A stretch of 64,000 bases of DNA from Acetatifactor muris (GCF_024623325.1 NZ_JANJZD010000018.1:1-64000); one strand, 5' to 3'. Positions 45,558 through 53,310 are shown, counted from the stretch's first letter. Made by a program: numbers and translations. The notes: generated by a model from the sequence alone, not told the origin.

Positions 45558-45681
45558 GTCGCAACACTGTCCTCCTGTTATGATATTTTTTTAACAATAT
45601 AATTCTGATATTATTAAAACATGTCCGGGCATTTATGACAAGCAGAAATTGAAATTATTATGATGCTCAGGCATTCAGGCA
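45558..45681. other. Intergenic region upstream of the hydrogenase gene
   Basis: An AT-rich region that should hold the hydrogenase promoter. Candidate -10 elements (TATATT, TATCAT) lack a well-spaced -35, so none is called. No ORF or repeat is seen. Confidence 0.4.
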
Positions 45682-45713
45682 CAAAAAGAAAGAACCGGCA
45701 TAAACCGGCTCTC
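45682..45713 (-). terminator. Terminator of fliC
   Basis: On the minus strand AGAGCCGGTT, two bases, TGCCGGTTCT form a stem followed directly by TTCTTTTT. It lies about 50 bases after the flagellin stop. Confidence 0.85.
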
Positions 45714-45762
45714 TCCTTTTACACAATTTTGAGGTAGTAATTCTACCAGACTCTTACAGAAA

Positions 45763-47112
45763 TCAGCCAAGCAGGGAAAGTACCCCCTGGTTGCTCTGGT
45801 TGGACTGTGCCAGCATTGCCTGACCAGCCTGTGCCAGAATCTGATTGTTGGAATAGGTAACCATCTGGGTTGCCATATCCGTATCGCGGATCTGGCTCTC
45901 TGCTGCGGTGGTATTCTCCACAACGTTATCCAGGTTGGCGATGGTATGCTCCAGTCTGTTCTGGATGGCACCGAGGGTTGCTCTCTGATCAGATACCTTC
46001 TGCAGCGCATCTGCGATTACATCGATAGCTGCAGTTGCCTTCTTGTCATTGTCACCACTCAGATCCAGACCATTCACGCCCAGTCCTCTTGCACTCATCT
46101 GTGCAATGTTCATGGCGATCTTGTTGTCATCGGAAGAATCAGCGCCCACATGCAGGCTCAGGTCGATGGCATCGTTTACATCTGCAAAAGCCTCGAATTT
46201 CAGCTTCACCTGTGTGCCTTCTGTATAGGAAGTGACAGTTTTAATATCCTCCCCATATTTGTGCTTAATAGCAGCCATCATGGCATCCATACTGGAGAAA
46301 GCTTCAACCTTTTTTCCATTCTCTTTGGAATAATCATTCAGCGCTTTTACCGCCGCATTGACACTCAGCTTTGTAGTTGTAGTATTTGCTGTTCTTGTAG
46401 TGTTCGATATGAATACATAAGTAGTACTCCCTATCTGAACTGTCTTACCTGCAATGATCGTATTAGTGGTGGGAAGCGAATTATTTGCAGCTATTGTAAC
46501 TGCGCCTCCGGTAGCTCCGGTCTGTACAGGTATTGTTGTACCCACCTTACTGCTCAATGTAATACCTGTCATCGTCTTCAGTACCACACTTGCAGTACCT
46601 GTCTTGGAATCAAACTTAATCTGATTGGCAACCTGTGCACTGGACATAGCAGCCGTTGCCAGCTTATAAGTCAGCTTTCCGGCCGTACCGCCGTTGCTTC
46701 CCTTCAGCAGATAGGTCTCGTTGAATTTAGTGGTGTTGGATACACGATCAATCTCAGTTACCAGCTGATCCACCTCGCTCTGGATAGCCGCACGGTCACT
46801 CTCGGACATGGTTCCGTTTGCAGCTTTTACTGCCAGCTCATTCATTCTCTGAAGCATGTCATGCACTTCGGTCAGAGCGCCTTCTGCCGTCTGTACTGCG
46901 CTGATACCATCCTGCGCATTGGCGGAAGCCTGGGTCAGACCTCTGATCTGCTTTCTCATCTTCTCGGAAATCGCCAGACCTGCCGCATCGTCTGCCGCCC
47001 GATTGATCTTGTAACCGGAGGACAGCTTCTCTGTTGCCTTTGCCTGTGCGCCGGTGGTAATGCCTAACATTCTGTTAGAGTTCATTGCCGTTAAATTGTG
47101 TTGTACTACCAT
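45763..47112 (-). CDS. fliC: Flagellin
   Basis: The filament subunit of the flagellum, 449 residues. The N-terminal D0/D1 region (1-140) and C-terminal D1/D0 region (about 365-449) match flagellins, including MVVQHNLTAMNSNRML, KLSSGYKINRAADDAAGLAI and the end SNQSNQGVLSLLG. Residues about 90-97, QRMNELAV, match the TLR5-contact motif of activating flagellins. The central domain (about 145-360) is variable. AAGGAGG lies before the ATG. No other flagellar gene is near. It lies downstream of csrA and of the invertible segment. Confidence 0.96.
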   Translation of the reverse strand: MVVQHNLTAMNSNRMLGITTGAQAKATEKLSSGYKINRAADDAAGLAISEKMRKQIRGLTQASANAQDGISAVQTAEGALTEVHDMLQRMNELAVKAANGTMSESDRAAIQSEVDQLVTEIDRVSNTTKFNETYLLKGSNGGTAGKLTYKLATAAMSSAQVANQIKFDSKTGTASVVLKTMTGITLSSKVGTTIPVQTGATGGAVTIAANNSLPTTNTIIAGKTVQIGSTTYVFISNTTRTANTTTTKLSVNAAVKALNDYSKENGKKVEAFSSMDAMMAAIKHKYGEDIKTVTSYTEGTQVKLKFEAFADVNDAIDLSLHVGADSSDDNKIAMNIAQMSARGLGVNGLDLSGDNDKKATAAIDVIADALQKVSDQRATLGAIQNRLEHTIANLDNVVENTTAAESQIRDTDMATQMVTYSNNQILAQAGQAMLAQSNQSNQGVLSLLG

Positions 47113-47208
47113 GATTTACCTCCTTGTATTACTGCGCAAATCCTTTTGCGTCAGTTTTATTGCATTTTTATAGTAACCGAATTGAAAATCCTGCAGCCGG
47201 GCCCTTGA

Positions 47209-47235
47209 CCATCGGACTTCCTCCTTCGGTTATTA
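47209..47235 (-). promoter_or_regulatory. Weak sigma-28-like promoter before fliC
   Basis: On the minus strand TAAT, 15 bases, TCCGATGG has the spacing of a flagellar sigma-28 promoter (TAAA-N15-GCCGATAA) but three mismatches. It starts at the csrA stop codon and would give an 85-90 base fliC leader. Confidence 0.35.
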
Positions 47236-47487
47236 TCTGGTTTGGGGTTGTCCGGATTTCGGTCTTCTGTATCTCTCCGGGGTCTCGGGCGCCGCATAAT
47301 ACTTCGGCAGTCCGGCCCGTTCTTCTTCATTTGGCATTCGATTCTCCAGGGCAGCACTTCTCACGATATTCACCTCTCTGGGGGCATCCACCATAATACG
47401 CATATTATTTCTGGAGCCTCCTAAGAATACAATTTTGATATTGTCATTGATCAGCAGATATTCCTCCGGACTTACCGTCAGTCTCAG
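47233..47487 (-). CDS. csrA: Carbon storage regulator CsrA, with C-terminal tail
   Basis: An RNA-binding dimer that represses translation by covering GGA motifs near ribosome-binding sites; in Bacillus it represses flagellin until FliW removes it. The core MLRLTVSPEEYLLINDNIKI ... MRIMVDAPREVNIVRSA spans residues 1-53. At 84 residues it has an extra 25-residue basic, Pro/Tyr-rich tail. GGAGGTGG precedes the ATG. It lies 120 bases upstream of fliC in the same direction. The fliC leader contains several GGA sequences, including AAAAGGA and the GGAGG ribosome-binding site, as expected for a CsrA target. No fliW is in this window. Confidence 0.9.
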   Translation of the reverse strand: MRLTVSPEEYLLINDNIKIVFLGGSRNNMRIMVDAPREVNIVRSAALENRMPNEEERAGLPKYYAAPETPERYRRPKSGQPQTR

Positions 47488-47544
47488 CATACGGCCACCT
47501 CCATTTTTCATTCAGTACCCACTCCTGCTATGCTGGAAATAAAA

Positions 47545-47573
47545 ATGCAACTTTTTATGTCAGAATGTTGCAT
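47545..47573 (+). repeat. Left inverted recombination site of the invertible segment
   Basis: A 29-bp site: outer arm ATGCAACTTTTT (47545-47556), core ATGTC (47557-47561), inner arm AGAATGTTGCAT (47562-47573). Read on the opposite strand it matches the right site at 48286-48314 at 27 of 29 positions; the asymmetric core is inverted relative to the right site, which predicts inversion rather than excision. Confidence 0.85.
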
Positions 47574-47591
47574 AAAAAAGGAGGACGATTT

Positions 47592-48170
47592 ATGTGTACA
47601 ACACAGCCTATCAGAAATGCGGAACAATTGAAAACTTTTAAGGAATACTATCATTCCAAAAAACCGGACGCCAGAAATTATCTGCTGATTGTCATTGGTC
47701 TGAACTCGGCCCTGCGTATATCGGATATTCTGAGTCTGACATACGGAGACGTCTATGACTACCTGAAAGAAAAATGGAAAACTCATATCTCCATCCGGGA
47801 ACAAAAAACCGGAAAACAAAACTGTATCTATATGAATCAGGAAATTCAGAATGCGCTGGAACAATATACAACGCCTTCCCAGCACATTTCTTCTTCCTGG
47901 CTTTTTGGCAGCCAAAGGCAGCAGTCTCATCCCCTGAGCCGATATCAGGCCTACCGCATTGTAAAAAATGCCGGTGTATTCGCCGGCCTGGACCAGAATA
48001 TCAGCTGTCACTCTCTGAGAAAGACTTTCGGTTATCACGCATGGAAGCAGGGGATTCAGCCGGCGCTGCTCATGAGCATATATAACCATTCTTCCTATAA
48101 TATCACAAAACGTTATCTGTGTATCGATCAGGAAGACAGAGACGAAGTTTTTGCAAAAATACAACTTTAA
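47592..48170 (+). CDS. Short tyrosine recombinase (FimB/XerD-like), probable invertase
   Basis: A 192-residue recombinase consisting of the catalytic domain only, the size class of FimB/FimE-type inversion enzymes. All six catalytic positions are present: R42 (ALRISD), K72 (EQKTGK), H140 and R143 (HSLR), H166 (NHSS), nucleophile Y175 (TKRYL). AGGAGG lies six bases before the ATG at 47592. It is enclosed by two inverted 29-bp sites whose 12-5-12 architecture fits tyrosine-recombinase core sites, so it most likely inverts the segment that carries it. A promoter left of the segment (TTTTCA, 18 bases, TATGCT near 47516-47545) could express it in the present orientation; weak call. Confidence 0.88.
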   Translation: MCTTQPIRNAEQLKTFKEYYHSKKPDARNYLLIVIGLNSALRISDILSLTYGDVYDYLKEKWKTHISIREQKTGKQNCIYMNQEIQNALEQYTTPSQHISSSWLFGSQRQQSHPLSRYQAYRIVKNAGVFAGLDQNISCHSLRKTFGYHAWKQGIQPALLMSIYNHSSYNITKRYLCIDQEDRDEVFAKIQL

Positions 48171-48241
48171 GTCAACAATTTAACCAAACTGCAATTAAAA
48201 TTAACTCTGACTGAAAATTGAAAAGAAATTCCAAAAAGAGC
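48171..48241. other. AT-rich spacer inside the invertible segment
   Basis: Noncoding bases between the recombinase stop and the sigma-28-type promoter. No hairpin or second promoter of convincing quality is seen. Confidence 0.4.
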
Positions 48242-48268
48242 TAAAGTATTTTTAGAAACTTCCGATAC
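48242..48268 (+). promoter_or_regulatory. Sigma-28 (FliA/SigD) promoter inside the invertible segment
   Basis: TAAAGTAT, 11 bases, TCCGATAC compares with the FliA consensus TAAAGTTT-N11-GCCGATAA: 7/8 and 6/8 matches with exact spacing. Transcription should start near 48276, ten bases before the right inverted site. In this orientation it drives no gene; on inversion it would face csrA and fliC with a leader of about 90 bases. Confidence 0.75.
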
Positions 48269-48285
48269 TATAAACAGACATAAAA

Positions 48286-48314
48286 ATGCAACATTCTGAC
48301 ATAGAATGTTGCAT
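48286..48314 (+). repeat. Right inverted recombination site of the invertible segment
   Basis: A 29-bp site: inner arm ATGCAACATTCT (48286-48297), core GACAT (48298-48302), outer arm AGAATGTTGCAT (48303-48314). The two 12-bp arms are a perfect inverted repeat. Mirror copy of the left site. Confidence 0.87.
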
Positions 48315-48320
48315 TTTTTA
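48286..48320 (+). terminator. Right inverted site doubles as an intrinsic terminator
   Basis: The perfect 12-bp stem with a five-base loop is followed by TTTTTTA, so rightward transcripts from the sigma-28 promoter should stop here. The left site read leftward has only a seven-bp stem with a 15-base loop and TTTTTA, a much weaker stop. Confidence 0.6.
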
Positions 48321-48454
48321 TAACGTTTCGCCAACGTCCGAAACATTACTCTTTTTATGGTAACAGAGTCCACATGTTAAGTGGCTTCTATTGTTTTACC
48401 CATATTTTCAGCTTTTTATAAGGACATTTTAAAAGTAACAGCCCCCCACAACAG
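48315..48454. other. Intergenic region right of the switch
   Basis: Contains an inverted repeat GTTTCG / CGAAAC at 48325-48344 around the 12-mer CGCCAACGTCCG, which recurs on the other strand in the tandem repeats at 63 kb. No gene is seen. Confidence 0.5.
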
Positions 48455-49546
48455 TTAAACTTTCAGGAGATTCCGGAAAAAAGGGAGCACCTCCTGCAGC
48501 GGCTCCCGGTGCCAGCAATGTCCGCCTTCCCGTATGTCATGTATCAGCCGGTCTTCCTTCCCGTACAGCGCATAAATCTTTCTTACAATATCGACCTGTT
48601 CCTGCACATTCCGAAGTCCTCTCGGTCCGTTCAGATTATCATCACGACAGGACTGAATCAGAAGCGGCCTGGGAGCTATCAGGGAAGCGATATCTCCCAT
48701 GTCAAAATGTTCCCACAGATGGGGCACATAGTTACAGCTGCAATTTCCGTTCAAGTATAAAAGCGAATCTTTATACCCGTACATGTAACCGCTGATTACC
48801 GCCTGTCTGATTCTGTCATCCATTGCAGCTGCCCAGAGCGTCTGCATCCCGCCGCCTGAAAAGCCCAGACATCCGACAGTGTCCGGATTCCATTCTCCCC
48901 GTTCCTCAATATAGTCCAGCAGGCGCATGACATCATATGTACACATTCCCGCCACGGTCTGTCCAAGAGGTTCCGCCATATGCGCAAGCTGAAAGCAGGT
49001 GCTGTTCAGGAAGGCATCTTCCCTGTTATTCTGCAGGGCCTCATCTCTTCGCTCTCCAAAGCCTCTGCAGTCCGGGCAGATTGCCACATACCCCATTTCC
49101 GCAAGCTGCATTCCATAATCATAGTGGAATCTTTCAATGGCATCCCTGACCGCAGGGATTTCACGACATCCTGCCACGCTGTATTTCCCGGCACCCATAT
49201 GTCCGGGAAGGGCGATAAAGCAATTCTGTCTCTCTTCTGACTTACCGGAAGGAATCAATATGAAGACAGGCATCCAGGTGTCCGGCTCTACCTGCAACAG
49301 CACTTTCTCTCTGACAATTCCACCGGCAAGCTCTTTCTTTTCCAGCATCCGAGGCATTAGAGGACAGTCTTCCATTTTATCCAGCCCCAGCAAATCCTGT
49401 AAGATGCTTCTGGCCCGCTTTTTCCATGTCTCGTAATCTGCTGTGGTATTCCCCTTAAAGGCATCCTGCCTGGCCAGCGCATCATATTTTGCCATCATTC
49501 CCTTCAAACTTCCATAATATGGTTCTATTTTTATCGTTCTATCCAT
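48455..49546 (-). CDS. Alpha/beta hydrolase, acetyl-xylan-esterase/dienelactone-hydrolase-like
   Basis: A 363-residue cytoplasmic serine hydrolase. The nucleophile elbow GFSGGG (Ser about 236), a downstream aspartate near CRDDNLNG and the catalytic histidine in GGHCWHRE form the triad. The wide family includes carbohydrate esterases; the substrate is not identified. Position beside a sugar ABC importer and a GH95 gene suggests deacylation of a glycan. It has its own promoter with an operator-like palindrome at the start site. GGGAGGG precedes the ATG. Confidence 0.8.
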   Translation of the reverse strand: MDRTIKIEPYYGSLKGMMAKYDALARQDAFKGNTTADYETWKKRARSILQDLLGLDKMEDCPLMPRMLEKKELAGGIVREKVLLQVEPDTWMPVFILIPSGKSEERQNCFIALPGHMGAGKYSVAGCREIPAVRDAIERFHYDYGMQLAEMGYVAICPDCRGFGERRDEALQNNREDAFLNSTCFQLAHMAEPLGQTVAGMCTYDVMRLLDYIEERGEWNPDTVGCLGFSGGGMQTLWAAAMDDRIRQAVISGYMYGYKDSLLYLNGNCSCNYVPHLWEHFDMGDIASLIAPRPLLIQSCRDDNLNGPRGLRNVQEQVDIVRKIYALYGKEDRLIHDIREGGHCWHREPLQEVLPFFRNLLKV

Positions 49547-49570
49547 TTTGTCCCTCCCGATTTAAATCGC

Positions 49571-49618
49571 TGTGCGATAGCACATCACTATTGTAAGACA
49601 AGTTGCCGGAAAATTCAA
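49571..49618 (-). promoter_or_regulatory. Promoter and operator-like palindrome of the esterase gene
   Basis: On the minus strand TTGAAT (49613-49618), 17 bases, TACAAT (49590-49595). A perfect inverted repeat TGTGC-TATC-GCACA (49571-49584) sits at the predicted transcription start, a typical repressor position. Confidence 0.65.
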
Positions 49619-49662
49619 CTGTCCTTTCCGGTTAAATGGTTCTCTCTTCCTTTCCACATAAG

Positions 49663-49684
49663 AAAAAGCCGCATTGCGCGGCTC
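49663..49684 (-). terminator. Terminator of the sugar ABC importer operon
   Basis: On the minus strand AGCCGC, five bases, GCGGCT followed by TTTTTCTT, about 28 bases after the binding-protein stop. Confidence 0.75.
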
Positions 49685-49711
49685 TTTCCCTTTTTCTTCT
49701 CTGTCTGTCTC

Positions 49712-51373
49712 TCAATTGAAAGCAGAGCTGTAGCGATCATACTGGGCCTGCTTAACGGCGACTACATCCGCCAGATGAAGCGCTTCCAGACCGCTGATAT
49801 AACTGTCAAATTCATCCAGGGATTTTGTCCCCGTGATAAAGGCAGTTGTATTTTCATCCACATAGGTCTGGATATCCGTCAGATAAGTGTTAACCACTTC
49901 GGATTCCTCGTCTGTGGCATAGATAAACGGCCATCCTTCTACCACAAATTCATCATGCTGCCACTTGTTAATTTCTGCATGCCAGTCGGCCACCAGTACA
50001 TCTGTTGCAACTACGGAATAACGAATCGGGAATACAAAGGCAGGATTGATACCCAGCTGCTGCAGCCAGTCATTGTCGCTTCCCTGCTCTGTAAAGGTTT
50101 TATTTCCGCTTTCGTCCACAACATAGCTTTTGCCCTCAATTCCCCACTGGTAATAGTCCATATTGGTATCATTCAGGCAGTAATCCAGGAATCTGCACGC
50201 GAGAGCCACATCCGAGGAGGCAGAAGTGACACCGAACATTCCTCCTAAATCAGAACCTCCTATATAAACGCCTTCATGGGTTCCGGAAAGGGGAGCGGCG
50301 CCGACAAATGCAGTTGCGGCAGTTCCGTCATAATAGGGAAGCACAGGGCTGTACATCATGGACATTGCCCAGCTGTGGTCAAAGCAGACACCTGTGAGGT
50401 CATTGGAGCAGCGCTCAATAATCTGATCTCTGTTGAGGGAATTATATTCTATCTCCAGCAGACCTTCGGTATATAAGCTGTTCAAAAATTCCAGATAGGC
50501 TTTGTAATTCTCAGTATCTGCAGCCGCATAGCTTACCTTCCCCTGATCGTCTGCCTGGAACCCGTCTGTAATATTCAGTCCGAAAGCAGGTCCGAACATA
50601 TAGGGCAGATAAGACGCTGTGACACTCAGCGGAATTTCATCCGAAGCATCCCCATTGCCGTTCATGTCATTGTCTCTGTAATAGCGAAGAAGTGTTACAA
50701 AGTCGTCCAGAGTTTCAGGCGCTTTCATACCCGCCTTATCCAGCCAGACCTGATTGTACATCAGACACGGACCGTAATCTTTCCCCACTTTAATTACCGG
50801 TACATAATAAATGTGTCCGTCCTGTGCGGTGAGCTGTGCTTTCAGTACCGGATTTTCATCCAGCCATTTCGTGTAATTGGGCATTTCGTCAAAATACTCA
50901 TCCAGAGCCACGAACAACCCTGATTTCAGATATGTCTGATTCGTATCCTGATCCGGAAGCAATATAATATCTGCCTCCACAGAACCTGTTGTCAGCATGG
51001 GTTTTACGGAATCCGTATAATTATTGTAATCAACCAGCTGCCACTCAACATCGACGCCGGACGCTGCCACAACTGTTTTCACAATTTCAGCACTTGCAAT
51101 ATCCACATTTGTATAGTTGGATGTCTGTGCCAGAATTGTCAGTGATTTTCCCGTCTCATCCGTAATCGGTCCCTCTCCCGCATAAGTAAAGCTGCCGTTA
51201 TTCGCGTCGGATTGTTCGGGAGATGACGAATCACCTGCAGCGTCTACAGACGATGACGACTCGGCTGCAGAACTGTCTGAACTGCCGTTTCCGTCTTCAT
51301 TTCCGCATCCTGTCAGGCACCCGGCCAACATAGTGACCGCCAGCCCCAATGCTATCAATTTCTTCTTCCTCAT
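49712..51373 (-). CDS. ABC transporter solute-binding lipoprotein (LplA-like)
   Basis: The extracellular receptor of a CUT1-type importer, 553 residues. The signal peptide MRKKKLIALGLAVTMLAG ends in lipobox LAGC (Cys19), with a second possible site LTGC four residues on; a Ser/Asp/Gly-rich linker follows (about 25-65). The mature part is a family-1 binding fold of the large LplA type. The start at 51373 has AGGAGG upstream; a longer open frame is spurious. Last gene of the operon permease-permease-binding protein. No ATPase is encoded here, so a shared MsmX-type ATPase is expected elsewhere. Confidence 0.92.
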   Translation of the reverse strand: MRKKKLIALGLAVTMLAGCLTGCGNEDGNGSSDSSAAESSSSVDAAGDSSSPEQSDANNGSFTYAGEGPITDETGKSLTILAQTSNYTNVDIASAEIVKTVVAASGVDVEWQLVDYNNYTDSVKPMLTTGSVEADIILLPDQDTNQTYLKSGLFVALDEYFDEMPNYTKWLDENPVLKAQLTAQDGHIYYVPVIKVGKDYGPCLMYNQVWLDKAGMKAPETLDDFVTLLRYYRDNDMNGNGDASDEIPLSVTASYLPYMFGPAFGLNITDGFQADDQGKVSYAAADTENYKAYLEFLNSLYTEGLLEIEYNSLNRDQIIERCSNDLTGVCFDHSWAMSMMYSPVLPYYDGTAATAFVGAAPLSGTHEGVYIGGSDLGGMFGVTSASSDVALACRFLDYCLNDTNMDYYQWGIEGKSYVVDESGNKTFTEQGSDNDWLQQLGINPAFVFPIRYSVVATDVLVADWHAEINKWQHDEFVVEGWPFIYATDEESEVVNTYLTDIQTYVDENTTAFITGTKSLDEFDSYISGLEALHLADVVAVKQAQYDRYSSAFN

Positions 51374-51435
51374 TTTCAGATCCTCCTTTTTTATTCGATG
51401 TATCAAAACTGCACCTTTCGATGCAACAACATCCA

Positions 51436-52326
51436 TTAGCCTTTCACAGCACCCAGCATGGTTCCTTCCACCAGATATTTCTGGACAAATGGAACCAGCA
51501 GCATAATCGGAATTACAGAGACAACAATACATACATACCGAACCTGAATCGTTGAACGACTTGCCAGTGTCATGCTCACGTTTGTGCTCTGCATAATTTC
51601 CGTAGACGCCTCTATCAGTATTCTCCGCAGGAAAAGCTGCAGCGGTTCCAGCTTTTTATTACTGATATACAGCAATGCATTAAAGAACTCATTATATCTG
51701 GCCACGGCATAGTACAAAGTCAGAACAGCCAATGTGGGCCTTATCAGCGGAATTGCAATCTTCGTCATAATCAGAAAATCATTGGCTCCCTCCAGCTGCG
51801 CCTCCTCGAACAGTTCTTCCGATATTGCCTCAAACGCGGAGCGGCAGATCATGACATTATATGCGCTTACCAGAACAGGCAAAATCACAGACCAACGGCT
51901 GTTGTACAGTCCCATGCTGGTGACTATGATATAAACGGGAATCAGCCCGCCTGAAAAGTACATGGTAAAGGCCAGGAGAAAGTTTAACTGTTTTCTGAAG
52001 CAGAATTTCTTTCTGGACAGCGGATATGCTGCCAGACAGGTAAATACAACATTCAGAATCGTTCCCACAACCGTGTAGAAAACAGTATTTTTGTAGGATA
52101 CCCACAGCTGTTCATATTCCAGCACTGTTTTAAACGCCTCAAAATTCAAATCCACAGGAAACAGCACCACCTGTCCTTTGTTAACCGCGTCCCCTGAGCT
52201 GATTGAAATACTGAGCACATACAGAAACGGATACACACATACCACAACGGCGACAATAAGCAGCAGCGCCACAACAATATCAAATATGATGTCACCGATT
52301 GTCTGATTTTTCATTCGATTCAACAT
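51436..52326 (-). CDS. ABC sugar transporter permease (LplC/YtcP-like)
   Basis: A 296-residue inner-membrane permease with six predicted helices; the EAA loop that contacts the ATPase is visible as EEAQLEGANDFLIMTKIAIPL (about residues 180-200). AGGAGG lies before the ATG. The conserved C-terminus ends LVEGTMLGAVKG, the common end of this subfamily. It forms the transmembrane heterodimer with the preceding permease. Confidence 0.92.
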   Translation of the reverse strand: MLNRMKNQTIGDIIFDIVVALLLIVAVVVCVYPFLYVLSISISSGDAVNKGQVVLFPVDLNFEAFKTVLEYEQLWVSYKNTVFYTVVGTILNVVFTCLAAYPLSRKKFCFRKQLNFLLAFTMYFSGGLIPVYIIVTSMGLYNSRWSVILPVLVSAYNVMICRSAFEAISEELFEEAQLEGANDFLIMTKIAIPLIRPTLAVLTLYYAVARYNEFFNALLYISNKKLEPLQLFLRRILIEASTEIMQSTNVSMTLASRSTIQVRYVCIVVSVIPIMLLVPFVQKYLVEGTMLGAVKG

Positions 52327-52338
52327 CTCTTCATCCTC

Positions 52339-53310
52339 CTACCAAATTGAAGTATCCGTCACTTTACGGCTCAGCCGGTTGGCCAGAAATACAATGGTAA
52401 AATTGACCACTGAGTTGAAAAGTCCTACCGCGGCTGCATAGCTGTAACTGTTGCTTTGAATACCCTGCCTGTATACATAAGTCTGAATCACATCCGCCGT
52501 CTCATAAACAGCTGTGTTGTAAAGAAGATAAACCTTTTCAAATCCTACGCTCATCATATTTCCAAGGCTCATAATCAGCAGAATAATAATGGTAGGCCGT
52601 ATGCCGGGTAAAATCAAATGCCATATTATCTGACGCTTATTTGCTCCATCCGCTCTCATGGCCTCGTACAGATCCGGTGAAATTCCCATGATTGCAGCGA
52701 CAAAGATAATAGAGTTGAAGCCAAAACTCTGCCAGGACCCTGAGATGACATAAATCGGTCTGAACCACTCGGGCAGACTCAGAAAATTGACACTTTCAAT
52801 TCCTATTTTGTTCAGCAGCTGATTAATAATACCGCCTGAAGGCGACAAAAAGTTTGTAATCATACCACAGACCACAACTGTGGAAATAAAATAAGGCAAA
52901 TATGTACTGACCTGAATCGACTTCTGCAGCTTCTTACTTCGCAGCTGTGTTACCGCAACCGCAAAAAGAATCGGAATGGGAAACCCAAAAATAAGAGAAT
53001 AGAAAGAAAGCAGAAAAGTATTCCTCACCAGCCTCCACGCATATACCGAACCGAAAAACTGTCCGAACCATTTTAAGCCTACAAAATCACTGAAGAACAA
53101 TCCTTTGAAACCAGAACCGATTTTATACTGTGTAAATGCCATCCACAGACCTGTCATTGGAAAATAGCAGAAAACCAGATAATATATCACCACCGGGATC
53201 AGCATAATAATCAGGTAACGATCTCTTTTCAGACTTTTTTTCCAATACTTCTTTTTCTCTTCTTTTGTCATGGAAGTTCTGCCTTTTTTTTCAGCACTTC
53301 TCACCTTCAT
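52339..53310 (-). CDS. ABC sugar transporter permease (LplB/YteP-like)
   Basis: First permease of the importer, 323 residues, six helices after a strongly basic N-terminus. The EAA loop is YEAMRADGANKRQIIWHLIL (about 215-234), and YFPMTGLWMAFTQYKI after the first helix is typical. The ATG at 53310 is used; an in-frame ATG at 53271 with AAGGCAG upstream is a fair alternative. 12 bases separate it from the next permease. Confidence 0.92.
   Translation of the reverse strand: MKVRSAEKKGRTSMTKEEKKKYWKKSLKRDRYLIIMLIPVVIYYLVFCYFPMTGLWMAFTQYKIGSGFKGLFFSDFVGLKWFGQFFGSVYAWRLVRNTFLLSFYSLIFGFPIPILFAVAVTQLRSKKLQKSIQVSTYLPYFISTVVVCGMITNFLSPSGGIINQLLNKIGIESVNFLSLPEWFRPIYVISGSWQSFGFNSIIFVAAIMGISPDLYEAMRADGANKRQIIWHLILPGIRPTIIILLIMSLGNMMSVGFEKVYLLYNTAVYETADVIQTYVYRQGIQSNSYSYAAAVGLFNSVVNFTIVFLANRLSRKVTDTSIW

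Larger units (their letters stand above)
47557..48302. mobile_element. Predicted invertible DNA segment (flagellin/CsrA phase switch)
   Basis: About 745 bp between the cores of two inverted 29-bp sites. It contains one tyrosine recombinase gene and, at the right end, a sigma-28-type promoter pointing outward to the right. In the orientation seen, nothing lies downstream of that promoter except a terminator and a convergent esterase gene. After inversion the promoter would read left through the weak left site into csrA and fliC. No sigma-A-like promoter was recognised between the left site and csrA. The element is inferred from sequence; inversion itself is not shown. Confidence 0.75.

Noticed and set aside
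45570..45625. Possible Rex redox-operator before the hydrogenase gene (TTGTTA ... TAACAG)
   Set aside because: The half-sites are 11 bases apart, while Rex sites need six; it is an AT-rich coincidence.
46440..46620. Slightly higher sequence variability in the middle of fliC suggesting mosaic transfer
   Set aside because: Flagellin central domains are always variable; without comparison sequences no transfer can be claimed.
47565..47591. Upstream in-frame ATG of the recombinase inside the left inverted site
   Set aside because: The ATG at 47592 has AGGAGG at ideal spacing and the extra residues only translate the recombination site.
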